Assembly (NCBI GenBank): GCA_937943605.1
Contig: CALEAW010000069.1
Location: forward strand, 12,838-76,837
Reading direction: 5' to 3'
Source of the DNA: an uncultured Sutterella sp.
GTDB taxonomy: Bacteria; Pseudomonadota; Gammaproteobacteria; Burkholderiales; Burkholderiaceae_F
DNA: 64,000 bases
The notes beneath the pieces were generated by a model, which searched no databases, had not been told where the DNA came from, and saw only the letters and a program-made list of their open reading frames with translations. This document shows positions 1 through 7,857 of this stretch, piece after piece. Numbering within the stretch: the first letter of the stretch is position 1; every line of letters begins with the position of its first letter. The translations under genes and the position numbers were made by a program.

Positions 1-83
1 AAAACATGGGCTTAAAGGGGTCAACACGGCACTACATGACACAGAGGCATGAGGTAAAATCCTTGAAAACGCCTGTAGGAAAA
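1..83. other. Window-edge stretch without a recognised gene
   Basis: No convincing coding frame or RNA gene is visible in these bases. They lie downstream of the terminator that closes the sspA-sspB-tRNA-Thr unit on the minus strand, so they are probably spacer before a gene outside the window. Confidence 0.4.
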
Positions 84-115
84 GAAAAACCCGCACCGCA
101 TAGCACGGCACGGGT
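84..115 (-). terminator. Intrinsic terminator after tRNA-Thr
   Basis: On the minus strand a 10-bp stem (arms at 89-98 and 106-115, including two G-U pairs) encloses a 7-base loop. It is followed by five T residues and a further T-rich stretch. It lies just past the 3' end of tRNA-Thr and probably ends the sspA-sspB-tRNA transcript. Confidence 0.75.
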
Positions 116-123
116 CTAGTGTT

Positions 124-199
124 TGGTGCCCCTTAACTGACTCGAACAGATGACCTACCGCTTACAAGGCGGTTGCTCTACCAACTGAGCTAAAGAGGC
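124..199 (-). tRNA. tRNA-Thr (UGU anticodon)
   Basis: A complete 76-nt cloverleaf is readable on the minus strand. The 7-bp acceptor stem has one G-U pair, the D-arm reads AGCTCAGTTGGTAGAGC, and the anticodon loop CTTGTAA sits on a 5-bp stem, giving anticodon TGT. A T-arm with GTTCGA and an encoded CCA end are present. It reads ACA and related Thr codons and complements the GGU isoacceptor at 53382-53456. Confidence 0.97.
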
Positions 200-256
200 T
201 GAGTGAAAGATTATAGCATCTTATCGACTGTTATAGGCAATTTTTTTACAGCCACC

Positions 257-661
257 TTACTTCACACGCATTGGACGGCGCACAGGAGGCGTATTGGTGG
301 TTACTTCTTGCGGCTTTTCCGCGATGACAGAGTCAGTGACCTCAAAATGCAAAGCAAACTGTGGGCATTCCAACGGCGTCACAGCAATAATGCGATTCAA
401 TGGTACATAAACATCAAAGATGTCGTTACTTTCACCAAATCGCGCTTGAAAACTTAACGCCTCGTCTGTAACTACCAAACGATTCACAGCTTCATCAGTC
501 ACATCAAAAACAATGCGATCATCGCGCACATACTCCATCGGAACCTGACAAGCATGATCGACGGCCACCATCACGTAAGGCGACGTTCCTGTATCTCGGC
601 AATAGTCGAGCACAGCATTGATCAAGTAAGGCTTCATAGGCTTCGGATTGGAAGCTTGCAT
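257..661 (-). CDS. sspB: ClpXP adaptor SspB
   Basis: 134 aa, a little shorter than E. coli SspB. SspB is a cytoplasmic dimer that binds ssrA-tagged or RseA-type substrates and delivers them to ClpXP. The N-terminal substrate-binding domain spans about residues 6-105 (start region KPYLINAVLDYC). A flexible linker leads to a basic C-terminal tail RRPMRVK, which matches the short ClpX-binding tail of the family. It follows sspA in the usual order and precedes tRNA-Thr. A hairpin between sspA and sspB may reduce readthrough. Confidence 0.95.
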   Translation of the reverse strand: MQASNPKPMKPYLINAVLDYCRDTGTSPYVMVAVDHACQVPMEYVRDDRIVFDVTDEAVNRLVVTDEALSFQARFGESNDIFDVYVPLNRIIAVTPLECPQFALHFEVTDSVIAEKPQEVTTNTPPVRRPMRVK

Positions 662-692
662 CTTTGTGAATCCTTTTAATAAGTAAAAGAAA

Positions 693-717
693 GGCCGACG
701 GTTAAAAACCCTCAGCC
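693..717 (-). terminator. Hairpin between sspA and sspB, possible attenuator
   Basis: The minus strand has an 11-bp stem with one mismatch and one G-U pair (arms at 693-703 and 707-717) and a 3-base loop. It is followed by a TTTCTTTTAC tail. The position between two same-strand genes suggests partial termination rather than a full stop. Confidence 0.45.
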
Positions 718-746
718 ATTTCCTTTGAAATTACCAATGAATCACC

Positions 747-1349
747 TTAGCGACGCATGACACGCTCAGCTGGCGTCATGGAGTCAATAAAAGCAGGACG
801 CGAGAAGAGACGTTCACCATAAGTCATCAACTGCGCTGCCGTATCAGGCATTTCGATTTCATAGTGACCTAAACGCCAAAGCACAGGTGCTAACATCGTA
901 TCCAACAGCGAGAAGCCATCCTCAAGAATAAAACCGCCGTTTCGCAGACGTTGTGCAAACATGCACAGGTTATCACGCAACTTGCGGCGAGCAACGTTGT
1001 GTTGGTCTTCAGACATATCGCGATTCTCGAGCACGCGGACATATCTAAACACTTCAACATTGAGCACGTGCATGAACAAGCGTGCACGTGCGCGCTGAAC
1101 GGGTTCAGGCGGCATCAACTGCGGATGAGGGAAGCGGTCATCAATATACATATTGATGACTTCAGCAGTATAGAGCGTCATCTCGCGTTCCCGAAGAATT
1201 GGGACTTCGCCATAGGGGTTATAGGCGCTAAGATCGATCGGATTGAACATGTCAACTTCATGAACTTCAAAGTCGCAACCCTTTTCATACAACACGAAAC
1301 GGCAACTATGAGAAAACGGACAAGTCATACCCGAGAAAAGAAGCATCAT
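747..1349 (-). CDS. sspA: Stringent starvation protein A (RNA polymerase-associated, GST fold)
   Basis: 200 aa, close to the family length. SspA has a glutathione S-transferase fold but is known as a transcription cofactor that binds RNA polymerase-sigma70. A thioredoxin-like N-terminal domain occupies about residues 1-80 (MTCPFSHSCR near the start, then GEVPILRE), followed by a helical domain. It heads an operon with sspB. In Burkholderiales the genes upstream are normally petABC; here the neighbour is a Nif3-like gene, so pet is absent. Confidence 0.95.
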   Translation of the reverse strand: MMLLFSGMTCPFSHSCRFVLYEKGCDFEVHEVDMFNPIDLSAYNPYGEVPILREREMTLYTAEVINMYIDDRFPHPQLMPPEPVQRARARLFMHVLNVEVFRYVRVLENRDMSEDQHNVARRKLRDNLCMFAQRLRNGGFILEDGFSLLDTMLAPVLWRLGHYEIEMPDTAAQLMTYGERLFSRPAFIDSMTPAERVMRR

Positions 1350-1364
1350 ACAATCTTTCCTTTA

Positions 1365-1384
1365 TGGCTATTTACAAATAGCCA
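1365..1384 (-). other. Leader hairpin upstream of sspA
   Basis: A 9-bp perfect inverted repeat (TGGCTATTT and its complement, 2 bases apart) sits between the predicted sspA promoter and its start codon. It ends just before the ribosome-binding stretch AAAGGAAAG. In RNA it would place a hairpin near the 5' end of the message. No U tract follows, so it is not a terminator. Confidence 0.45.
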
Positions 1385-1409
1385 CAAAAAAGCGGTTACT
1401 ACTACAGTG

Positions 1410-1438
1410 ATTATAGATTGTAGCAAAAAGTTGAAAAA
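1410..1438 (-). promoter_or_regulatory. Predicted sigma70 promoter of sspA
   Basis: On the minus strand a perfect TATAAT (1410-1415) lies 17 bp downstream of a weak -35 TTTTTC (1433-1438) in an A/T-rich context. The expected start near 1403 puts the hairpin at 1365-1384 in the 5' leader. Confidence 0.45.
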
Positions 1439-1509
1439 ATTTCCGAAATCTAATTCTTCCGCGTATTTCCGTTCACTTGCAACGGTTGTCTATGTAGCCA
1501 CTCACCCTC

Positions 1510-2262
1510 TTAAACAGGGTTTTCATCCAGGAAAAAGCTAACCTCAAGCTCAGGAAACACTGTCTCCAAATGCCTACCTAAAGCCTGAATACCACACTTT
1601 TCTGTTGCATAATGACCTGCTGCCAAATATACAATACCGTTTTCTCGAGCTTCATACGTGGTACGTTCAGACACTTCGCCAGAAAGATAAACATCACACC
1701 CCTGAAGTGCAGCATCAACTATTTCATCCTGAGCTGCTCCAGAACACCATCCAACTCGACGCACCTCATCAACTGGCTTCCCTAACACTAAGGGCTTACA
1801 TCCAAAAGCCGTCTCTACAATCTTGACAAACCGATCTAACGACATCGGACCATCATTTAGCGTCCCCAAGCACAACAGATCATAATGTCCCATTTGCTCT
1901 GTAATCGTAAGACCTAAAAGACGAGCAATTTGAGCATTATTCCCGACTTCAGGATGAGCATCTAACGGTAGATGATAAGCAATCAAATTGATATCTGCAG
2001 ACATCAATGACTTCAACCGTCGATACTTCATCCCTGTGATTTCTGATTTTTCCCCCTTCCAAAACCACCCATGATGTACCAAAACACAGTCTGCGCCGAC
2101 CGAGACCGCATAATCAATGAGCGCTTGGCTTGCACTAACACCAATCACAATGCGCTTGATTTCTGGCTTCCCTTCCACTTGAAGGCCATTGGGGGCGTAA
2201 TCTTTGAAAATTGAAACGCAAAGATACTCATTTAAGTAGTCAAGCAATGCACGAGTCTGCAT
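1510..2262 (-). CDS. Nif3-like dinuclear metal-centre protein (YbgI/DUF34 family)
   Basis: 250 aa, the usual size of the short Nif3/YbgI form. The family forms toroidal hexamers with a di-metal site. The physiological substrate is unsettled, and older annotations call it GTP cyclohydrolase I type 2. Family motifs visible are APNGLQVEG near residue 24, LVHHGWFWKG near 61, AYHLPLDAHPEVGNN near 95 and the C-terminal AGHYATEKCG with metal-ligand residues. It is divergent from the protease gene, with only 47 bp between start codons. SD: AGGAAAGGA. Confidence 0.93.
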   Translation of the reverse strand: MQTRALLDYLNEYLCVSIFKDYAPNGLQVEGKPEIKRIVIGVSASQALIDYAVSVGADCVLVHHGWFWKGEKSEITGMKYRRLKSLMSADINLIAYHLPLDAHPEVGNNAQIARLLGLTITEQMGHYDLLCLGTLNDGPMSLDRFVKIVETAFGCKPLVLGKPVDEVRRVGWCSGAAQDEIVDAALQGCDVYLSGEVSERTTYEARENGIVYLAAGHYATEKCGIQALGRHLETVFPELEVSFFLDENPV

Positions 2263-2309
2263 AATGTATCCTTTCCTCTTTTAGTCTTTTTTGTTCGGAG
2301 CAAGTTTCC

Positions 2310-3461
2310 ATGATCCGTAAGTTGTGGCTAGCTTTTGCCCAATCTGTCACAGTTGGTCTTGGCATTGTAACCGTAGCCACCCTCACCACCAATTGGCAAC
2401 CAACATGGTTGCCCTCTTCGAACAAAGCGAGTGGGCTTGCCGTCCCTGATTTTAGTGAAGCTGTCAGTAAAGCCGCACCTGCAGTTGTTACCATCTTTAC
2501 TCGTCACGATGATCCAGGCGCACGAGCCGAACAAATTGGCACCAACTGGAATAGCTTGCCTGAACAAGATTTCGATACGCTTGGTAGCGGGGTTATTGTA
2601 TCAACCGACGGTCACGTCCTAACAAATTACCATGTTGTCATGGCAATCAAAGGCCTCTTTGTAGGTCTACCAGACGGCCGCCAAATAGAAGCAACCCTTG
2701 TTGGGAGTGACCCTGAAACAGATCTAGCACTTCTACAGATTCATGAAAAAGATCTGCCAACAGTGACTATTGGTGATAGCACACGATTGCGTATTGGGCA
2801 ATCCGTGCTAGCTATTGGGAACCCCTTTGATGTCGGGCAAACAGTTACAGCAGGCATTGTTTCCGCACTAGGACGTCATGGTTTAGGGCTCAACAATTAC
2901 GAAGACTTCATTCAAACAGACGCTGCCATTAACCAAGGAAATTCGGGTGGTGCTCTTATTAATGCTCAAGGAGAGCTCATTGGCATCAATACAGCCATTT
3001 TTTCCCCTGAGCAATCTGACGGCTTTATCGGTATCGGTTTTGCTATTCCCAGCTCCATCATCGAACGCGTACTACCGAGCCTCATGGAAGGCAAAGTTGT
3101 TGAACGTGGATATTTTGGTTTTGTCCCACGTCAGCTCTCCCGAGAGTTCGCTCAAGATTTAGGGCTCGCTGTCTCGCAAGGAGTGATGGTAAGTCACGTC
3201 CTTGGCAAAAGTCCCGCCGCCCAAGCAGGACTCCATGCTTTCGATATTTTGAAAAAAATTAATGGCGAAGAAATTTTTCACGTCAATCGCGTACTTCAAA
3301 TCATCGCAGCACTAAAACCCGGCATTCCTGTAGAAGTGGAAGTACTTCGAGGAACTCAACTCGTCACTTTAACAGTCACCCCAGGCGAGCGTCCAAAGAA
3401 TGCTATCGAACGTGCACAAAGCGGATCGGCTACCATTGATACCATTAGTACCGTGCCCTAA
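2310..3461 (+). CDS. DegS/DegQ-type periplasmic serine protease, membrane-anchored, one PDZ domain
   Basis: 383 aa, close to DegS/AlgW (about 355-390) and shorter than two-PDZ DegP. An N-terminal hydrophobic segment (about residues 7-27) should anchor it in the inner membrane facing the periplasm. The trypsin-like domain shows the triad His108 (TNYHVV), Asp138 (TDLALL) and Ser212 (GNSGGAL). One PDZ domain follows at about 275-365. Proteins of this type cut anti-sigma factors or misfolded periplasmic proteins. No rseA/mucA-like partner is in the window, so the sigma-E role is inference. SD GGAG precedes the ATG. It ends at a strong terminator. Confidence 0.93.
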   Translation: MIRKLWLAFAQSVTVGLGIVTVATLTTNWQPTWLPSSNKASGLAVPDFSEAVSKAAPAVVTIFTRHDDPGARAEQIGTNWNSLPEQDFDTLGSGVIVSTDGHVLTNYHVVMAIKGLFVGLPDGRQIEATLVGSDPETDLALLQIHEKDLPTVTIGDSTRLRIGQSVLAIGNPFDVGQTVTAGIVSALGRHGLGLNNYEDFIQTDAAINQGNSGGALINAQGELIGINTAIFSPEQSDGFIGIGFAIPSSIIERVLPSLMEGKVVERGYFGFVPRQLSREFAQDLGLAVSQGVMVSHVLGKSPAAQAGLHAFDILKKINGEEIFHVNRVLQIIAALKPGIPVEVEVLRGTQLVTLTVTPGERPKNAIERAQSGSATIDTISTVP

Positions 3462-3464
3462 ATA

Positions 3465-3491
3465 GAAAACGCGCCTTGAAGGCGCGTTTTC
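3465..3491. terminator. Bidirectional terminator between the protease gene and tatC
   Basis: An 11-bp perfect stem (GAAAACGCGCC and its complement) with a 5-base loop has A-run and T-run flanks on both strands. It lies between the ends of two convergent genes and can stop transcription from both sides. Confidence 0.9.
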
Positions 3492-3502
3492 TTATCTAAA
3501 AT

Positions 3503-4294
3503 TTATTCGTCTTTGTCATCTGGCATGGCATCGATATCTTCCTGAGTTTTTCCGAAGAACTTCACAAGCCAAATGCCCGCTTGGAACAAAATAACCAACG
3601 GCAAAGCTAAGAGCAACTGAGAAAGCACATCTGGCGGTGTAAAAATGGCAGCAATCACAAAAGCACCAACAATCACAAACGGGCGTGCTTTCACTAGCTT
3701 TTCATAAGATGCTAAACCGACATGGTTAAGCACCATCACAACAATCGGCACCTCAAACGTCAAACCGAAAGCCACAAACATCGTCAACACAAAGCTGAAA
3801 TAAGAATCGATGTCTGGTGCAAAGTTCACGCTATCAGGTGAAAAACCAGCAATAAATTGGAAAACCATGCGGAAAACGACGAAATAGCAATACGCCATCC
3901 CAACCGCAAACATCGTAATCGATGATACTAAAATTGGGAGCGCCAGGCGTTTTTCTCTACGATAAAGCGCAGGAGCCACGTAGGCCCACAACTGATAGAG
4001 CACAAACGGCAACGCAATTAAAAAAGCCACAAATAACGTAACTTTTAATGGCACCATAAAAGGAGCCACCACCCCAGTAGCAAGCAACTTCACTCCTTGA
4101 GGTAGCGCAACCATCAACGGCTGACTCAAGAAGTCAAAGATTTGCTTCATAAAGGGGGAAAGACAAGCAAAGACCACCAAAACGGCAATAGCGGACTTAA
4201 CGGTACGATTTCGGAGTTCTATCAAATGGCTCACCAACGGTTGTTCGTTGGCGGGGTCATCAGGAGCTTCAAGCTGTTTTTGATTTTCTGCCAT
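3503..4294 (-). CDS. tatC: Sec-independent protein translocase TatC
   Basis: 263 aa. TatC is the multi-spanning inner-membrane component that, with TatB, recognises twin-arginine signal peptides of folded proteins. The sequence starts with a polar stretch, then SHLIELRNRT (the conserved cytoplasmic segment before TM1), and shows six hydrophobic segments with PLxxPF-like and FGLTFEVPIV motifs near residues 178-187. It is the last gene of tatA-tatB-tatC and ends at the terminator shared with the protease gene. Confidence 0.97.
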   Translation of the reverse strand: MAENQKQLEAPDDPANEQPLVSHLIELRNRTVKSAIAVLVVFACLSPFMKQIFDFLSQPLMVALPQGVKLLATGVVAPFMVPLKVTLFVAFLIALPFVLYQLWAYVAPALYRREKRLALPILVSSITMFAVGMAYCYFVVFRMVFQFIAGFSPDSVNFAPDIDSYFSFVLTMFVAFGLTFEVPIVVMVLNHVGLASYEKLVKARPFVIVGAFVIAAIFTPPDVLSQLLLALPLVILFQAGIWLVKFFGKTQEDIDAMPDDKDE

Positions 4295-4303
4295 AGCTGT
4301 GTT

Positions 4304-4909
4304 TTATCGATAAATACGAGGACGATTCGTTCTAGCGCGAGCGGCCAAACGACGATTATTGCCACCCAACTGAGCATCCCTCATGCCTAACTCTCGACGA
4401 AGCTTTGCAATTTCTTGTGCAAGCTCATCCACCGAAGGCCCCGCATGATATCTCTTAGTAAAGGTCTTGGGCTCTTCCCACTTGTACATCGGCTCAGCTG
4501 TTGTAGAGCTATCTCCCCAACCGTAGAAATCTGCGATTTCATCGCTAGTGCCAGCCGAAGCCATTTTGTTCACAGACTCTTCTATTTCTTTCAAGCTGTC
4601 CTGCGCTTGGGATACCGCATCTTTTGTATCAACCGAAACAGATTGAACCTCTTTTTCGATTGAGGACGCGGACTTCTCAACCGTAGACTTCACATCGTTG
4701 GCGAGAGCCTTGGCCTCATCCTGAATCCGTTTGAGTTCTGCGAGTTCCGTCTCTCGGTTGATGTCGGATTTGACCTGTGCAACAAAACGCTGCGCTTTTC
4801 CAATCCATTCCCCCGCTGTACGAGCTACTGTCGGCAGTCGTTCTGGCCCAAGTACCACAAGGGCAATCGTCCCGATAACCAACATCTCACTGAAACCGAA
4901 GTCAAACAT
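4304..4909 (-). CDS. tatB: Tat translocase subunit TatB
   Basis: 201 aa. The N-terminal membrane helix at residues 1-21 (MFDFGFSEMLVIGTIALVVL) is followed by the hinge GPERLP and an amphipathic helix. A long Lys/Glu/Ser-rich, coiled-coil-prone cytoplasmic tail comes next. Pro in the hinge, the N-terminal acidic residue and the long tail mark TatB rather than TatA. It is separated from tatA by 121 bp with two hairpins and lies 9 bp from tatC. Confidence 0.95.
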   Translation of the reverse strand: MFDFGFSEMLVIGTIALVVLGPERLPTVARTAGEWIGKAQRFVAQVKSDINRETELAELKRIQDEAKALANDVKSTVEKSASSIEKEVQSVSVDTKDAVSQAQDSLKEIEESVNKMASAGTSDEIADFYGWGDSSTTAEPMYKWEEPKTFTKRYHAGPSVDELAQEIAKLRRELGMRDAQLGGNNRRLAARARTNRPRIYR

Positions 4910-4935
4910 GTTTATCCTTGTCTTTCACTAAAGAG

Positions 4936-5019
4936 CCGCGGTCAGCCCCAAAGACTGCCGCGGCCGTTAGCTTAAGCATCATACGCTCACTATCTTCACT
5001 TGATCTCTATACGATCAAG
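4936..5019 (-). other. Two hairpins in the tatA-tatB gap
   Basis: Hairpin 1 pairs the two CCGCGG arms at 4936-4941 and 4958-4963, with further inner pairing. Hairpin 2 pairs CTTGATC (4999-5005) with GATCAAG (5013-5019). Neither has a U tract, so they look like processing, stabilising or attenuating elements rather than terminators. TatA is needed in excess over TatB and TatC, so a structure that protects the tatA message would fit; this is inference. Confidence 0.45.
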
Positions 5020-5030
5020 ATCTGAACAGA

Positions 5031-5252
5031 TTAAGAGGCGTTCGTCTTATCCTTGGCTTCCACATCAACGGTGCTAGCCTTATCTTGGGCAATTTCCTTC
5101 TTAGGCGCTTCTTCGCCTTCCTTCATGCCATCCTTAAAGCCCTTGATCGCACCACCAAGGTCCTTACCCATATTCTTAAGCTTGCCCGTACCAAAAACCA
5201 GCACAACAATGACCAAAACGATCAACCAGTGCCAAATAGAAAGGGAACCCAT
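5031..5252 (-). CDS. tatA: Tat translocase pore subunit TatA
   Basis: 73 aa, typical for TatA. One membrane helix (WHWLIVLVIVVLVFG, about residues 7-21) is followed by the FGTGKLKNMGKDLGGAIKGFK hinge and amphipathic-helix motif in near-canonical form. A short charged tail ends the protein. TatA oligomers form the conduit for folded twin-arginine substrates. It lies 15 bp downstream of the HIT gene. Confidence 0.97.
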   Translation of the reverse strand: MGSLSIWHWLIVLVIVVLVFGTGKLKNMGKDLGGAIKGFKDGMKEGEEAPKKEIAQDKASTVDVEAKDKTNAS

Positions 5253-5267
5253 TTTTCTCTCCTGAGA

Positions 5268-5609
5268 TTATTTCGTCCAAGGCTGAGGACCGCCAAGAAC
5301 ATGAATGTGTAAATGATCAACTTCCTGACCGCCATCGCGACCAGTGTTGATAATGACGCGGAAGCCGTTCTTTGCACCTTCCTGCAATGCTAACGTACGC
5401 GTTAATCCGAGCATTTTACCCAAAAGCGCAGAATCTTCAGGCTCAGCCTGAGCTAAAGACTGAATATGTTTTTTCGGGATAATCAGAAAATGAATCGGCG
5501 CCTTCGGATTGATGTCTCGGAAAGCAAGTACTTCCTCATCTTCATACACCTTGGATGCGGGGATTTCTCCACGTGCGATCCGGCAAAACAGACAATCGTC
5601 AAGTTGCAT
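5268..5609 (-). CDS. HIT-family purine nucleoside phosphoramidase (HinT-like)
   Basis: 113 aa from the ATG at 5609, chosen because AGAGG precedes it and homologues begin just before the DDCLFCRI zinc-type motif. The histidine triad is His99-Leu-His101-Ile-His103 (DHLHIHVLGG). Family members hydrolyse AMP-lysine-type phosphoramidates in the cytoplasm. In Burkholderiales this gene lies between hisE and tatA; here it follows a broken hisI with no hisE. Confidence 0.93.
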   Translation of the reverse strand: MQLDDCLFCRIARGEIPASKVYEDEEVLAFRDINPKAPIHFLIIPKKHIQSLAQAEPEDSALLGKMLGLTRTLALQEGAKNGFRVIINTGRDGGQEVDHLHIHVLGGPQPWTK

Positions 5610-5645
5610 GGAAACCTCTATCAAGAGTAATGCTTGCGAACCCAT

Positions 5646-5821
5646 GCTTCATACAAGGATTCATTTAAATCACAATACCAATTGTAATGATCAGCGTTAT
5701 CCTAAGCTTACCATCACCCAAGCTTTTCAGGCGATAAGCCATTATGATGTTTTTTTGATGTTCACTATACTTCCTTAGAGTGGTATGAGCATCCTCGCTT
5801 AGGTATATCTTCATTTGATCG
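5646..5821 (-). other. Spacer where hisE would be expected; no intact gene
   Basis: In related genomes hisE (about 110 aa) lies between hisI and the HIT gene. This stretch is only 176 nt with stops in all minus-strand frames, and I see none of the HisE sequence motifs. It is either an eroded remnant past recognition or plain spacer left after deletion. Confidence 0.5.
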
Positions 5822-6137
5822 TTATCGATACATATCCTCTGGGGCGCGGATCACAGGCTCAGATTCACGCCAACCACCAGAACCAAGCTCACGCCAGAAG
5901 CAGCTTGTATGCCCCGTATGGCATGCTACTCCTCCTTGCTGATCAACAAGATACAAAACCGCCTTTCCATCTGTATCAAGTTGCATGCCTAACACACGTT
6001 GCTCATTGCCTGACGACTTGCCTTTACACCAAACCTGACCACGAGATCTAGAGAAGTAAACGACGCGTCTCAGCATCCTGCACAATGACGGGTACCAAGC
6101 CTTCATCGTTAAAGTGAACTTCATCAATCCAACTCAT
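5822..6137 (-). pseudogene. hisI: hisI (phosphoribosyl-AMP cyclohydrolase), internal deletion and frameshift
   Basis: From ATG 6137 the first frame reads a good HisI N-terminus (MSWIDEVHFNDEGLVPVIVQ, then DAETRR) and stops at a TAG at 6048-6050. The HisI sequence resumes in another frame from about 6062 as VYFSRSRGQVW and runs to the normal end, with CHTGHTSC (zinc Cys) near the C-terminus. About 70 nt are missing between the parts, removing the LMVAWMN region and breaking the frame. The metal motif DxDxD reads DTDGK, so the third Asp is also lost. HisI opens the ring of phosphoribosyl-AMP in histidine synthesis; this copy cannot. An alternative continuous frame starting at 6127 has a meaningless N-terminus. 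Confidence 0.88.
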
Positions 6138-6179
6138 TTGCTTCTCCGTTTTGCATAAGCACACCTAGCTAACGCTTTT

Positions 6180-7433
6180 TCAAACGTCAACGCGCACAAT
6201 ATCCGCACCTAATTGACGCAACTTATCTTCCATACGCTCATAGCCGCGATCTAGGTGATAAATACGATCAACAGTACTACTCCCTTGTGCCGCTAACGCT
6301 GCAATCACCAACGATGCAGATGCACGCAGGTCGGTTGCCATAATCGTAGCACCAGTGAGCTCAGGCACGCCTTCAACAATTGCAGTATGGCCTTCAATCG
6401 TAATATGAGCACCAAGACGCAAAAGTTCCGGCACATGCATGAAACGATTCTCAAAAATCGTTTCTGTAATATGAGCAGTCCCTGTAGCCAAACAATTCAA
6501 TGTCATGAACTGCGCCTGCATATCTGTTGGGAACCCTGGGTGGGGTACAGTACGAATTGACACAGGCTGAGGACGACCGTCCATGCGCACACGAACCCAA
6601 TCATTACCAATATCTAGCTGAGCACCACAACGACGTAGTTTATCCAACACAACTTCCATATGACCTGGTTGACAATGAGTCACCAAGACGTCGCCCTGCG
6701 TCACTACTGATGCAACAAAGAATGAACCAGCCTCAATGCGATCAGCAATTACTGTATGTTCTGCGCCATGAAGCTGCTTTACCCCTTCAATATAGAGAAC
6801 AGGTGTTCCCGCCCCCTGAATGCGAGCTCCCATCGCATTAAGACAGTTGCAAAGATCCACGACTTCAGGTTCTCGAGCAGCGTTCTCAATCACAGTGCAT
6901 CCGTCTGCTAACACAGCAGCCATCACCAGGTTTTCTGTACCTGTCACTGTCACCATATCTGTCACGATATGTGCACCTGTCAAGCGCGATGATGTCGCGC
7001 GCACATATCCATGATCGATCTCAACTTGCGCTCCTAACTGACGAAGGCCACGAATATGCTGATCTACTGGGCGGGCGCCAATAGCACACCCCCCGGGCAA
7101 ACTCACATCCGCACTACCAAAGCGCGCAACCAACGGACACAATGTCAACACTGACGCTCGCATCGTCTTGACTAAATCGTAAGGAGCAATCGTGCTCGTC
7201 ACTGTACTCGCGTTAAGAGTGACATCCGTACCTTCTCGCTGGACTTTAACACCCATGCCAGCTAGCAACTTTAGCATCGTACGCACATCAGCCAAATCAG
7301 GCACGTTATGAAGCACTAAATCATCTGCCGTCAACAAAGAAGCAGCCAAGATAGGTAATGCTGCATTCTTGGCTCCAGAAGCACGTATTTCGCCGACAAG
7401 ACGGTGACCGCCATTGATTTTTAGCTGTTGCAT
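6180..7433 (-). CDS. murA: UDP-N-acetylglucosamine 1-carboxyvinyltransferase MurA
   Basis: 417 aa, the standard length. MurA transfers enolpyruvate from PEP to UDP-GlcNAc, the first committed step of peptidoglycan synthesis, in the cytoplasm. Lys22-Asn23 (GAKNAALP) and the loop Cys116 in LPGGCAIGARPVDQH are present, so the fosfomycin-sensitive Cys form is predicted. In Burkholderiales murA is normally followed by hisGDCBHAFIE; here only the hisI remnant remains. Confidence 0.97.
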   Translation of the reverse strand: MQQLKINGGHRLVGEIRASGAKNAALPILAASLLTADDLVLHNVPDLADVRTMLKLLAGMGVKVQREGTDVTLNASTVTSTIAPYDLVKTMRASVLTLCPLVARFGSADVSLPGGCAIGARPVDQHIRGLRQLGAQVEIDHGYVRATSSRLTGAHIVTDMVTVTGTENLVMAAVLADGCTVIENAAREPEVVDLCNCLNAMGARIQGAGTPVLYIEGVKQLHGAEHTVIADRIEAGSFFVASVVTQGDVLVTHCQPGHMEVVLDKLRRCGAQLDIGNDWVRVRMDGRPQPVSIRTVPHPGFPTDMQAQFMTLNCLATGTAHITETIFENRFMHVPELLRLGAHITIEGHTAIVEGVPELTGATIMATDLRASASLVIAALAAQGSSTVDRIYHLDRGYERMEDKLRQLGADIVRVDV

Positions 7434-7529
7434 GGTGTTTTTTCGTAAGAAGTTGAGTAAGAGCGTGACTCTAGTTCAAAAGGTGTTATGCCTTCCGAAA
7501 ACTAACACAATCACCCCCACAATGGTAGA

Positions 7530-7575
7530 GTCAATCAAGAATTGACATAGAAACGGCGCGGATAGCCGCGCCGTT
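7530..7575 (-). terminator. Terminator after the mla operon
   Basis: A 10-bp perfect stem (AACGGCGCGG and its complement, 7552-7575, 4-base loop) lies past the mlaB stop on the minus strand and is followed by TTTCTATG. A second small dyad GTCAAT/ATTGAC is at 7530-7546. It separates the mla operon from murA. Confidence 0.7.
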
Positions 7576-7593
7576 AACATGAATTATTTTATT

Positions 7594-7854
7594 TTAATGA
7601 GGTTTAAGTAAAGTCTCCAAACCGTAGAGTTTTACTAGCTCCAGAAACCCTGACGGCACAGATAGCAGAGTTAACTCTTTGCCCGTAGCTTTCGCTTGAC
7701 GATAGACATAGAGTGCCAGTGCCAACACCGTACTATCAACACGAACAACACCTTCAAAATCCAACGTGTAATCACCATTACGCGTAGCTTGAATGACTTG
7801 TACCTTAGCTTTCGAGGCTTCAACAAAGGTTAAGTGAGATGTATTGAACTTCAT
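7594..7854 (-). CDS. mlaB: STAS-domain protein MlaB
   Basis: 86 aa, matching MlaB. It has a single STAS fold, with the conserved loop RVDSTVLALAL at about residues 38-48. MlaB binds the ATPase MlaF on the cytoplasmic side and supports assembly and activity of the MlaFEDB lipid transporter. It is the last gene of mlaFEDACB, 3 bp after mlaC. Confidence 0.9.
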   Translation of the reverse strand: MKFNTSHLTFVEASKAKVQVIQATRNGDYTLDFEGVVRVDSTVLALALYVYRQAKATGKELTLLSVPSGFLELVKLYGLETLLKPH

Positions 7855-7857
7855 AGG

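Noticed and set aside
5822..6127. A continuous 101-codon frame over hisI that could be read as an intact short protein
   Set aside because: Its N-terminal part is the HisI coding region read out of frame; the true HisI N-terminus lies in another frame that stops at 6048-6050.
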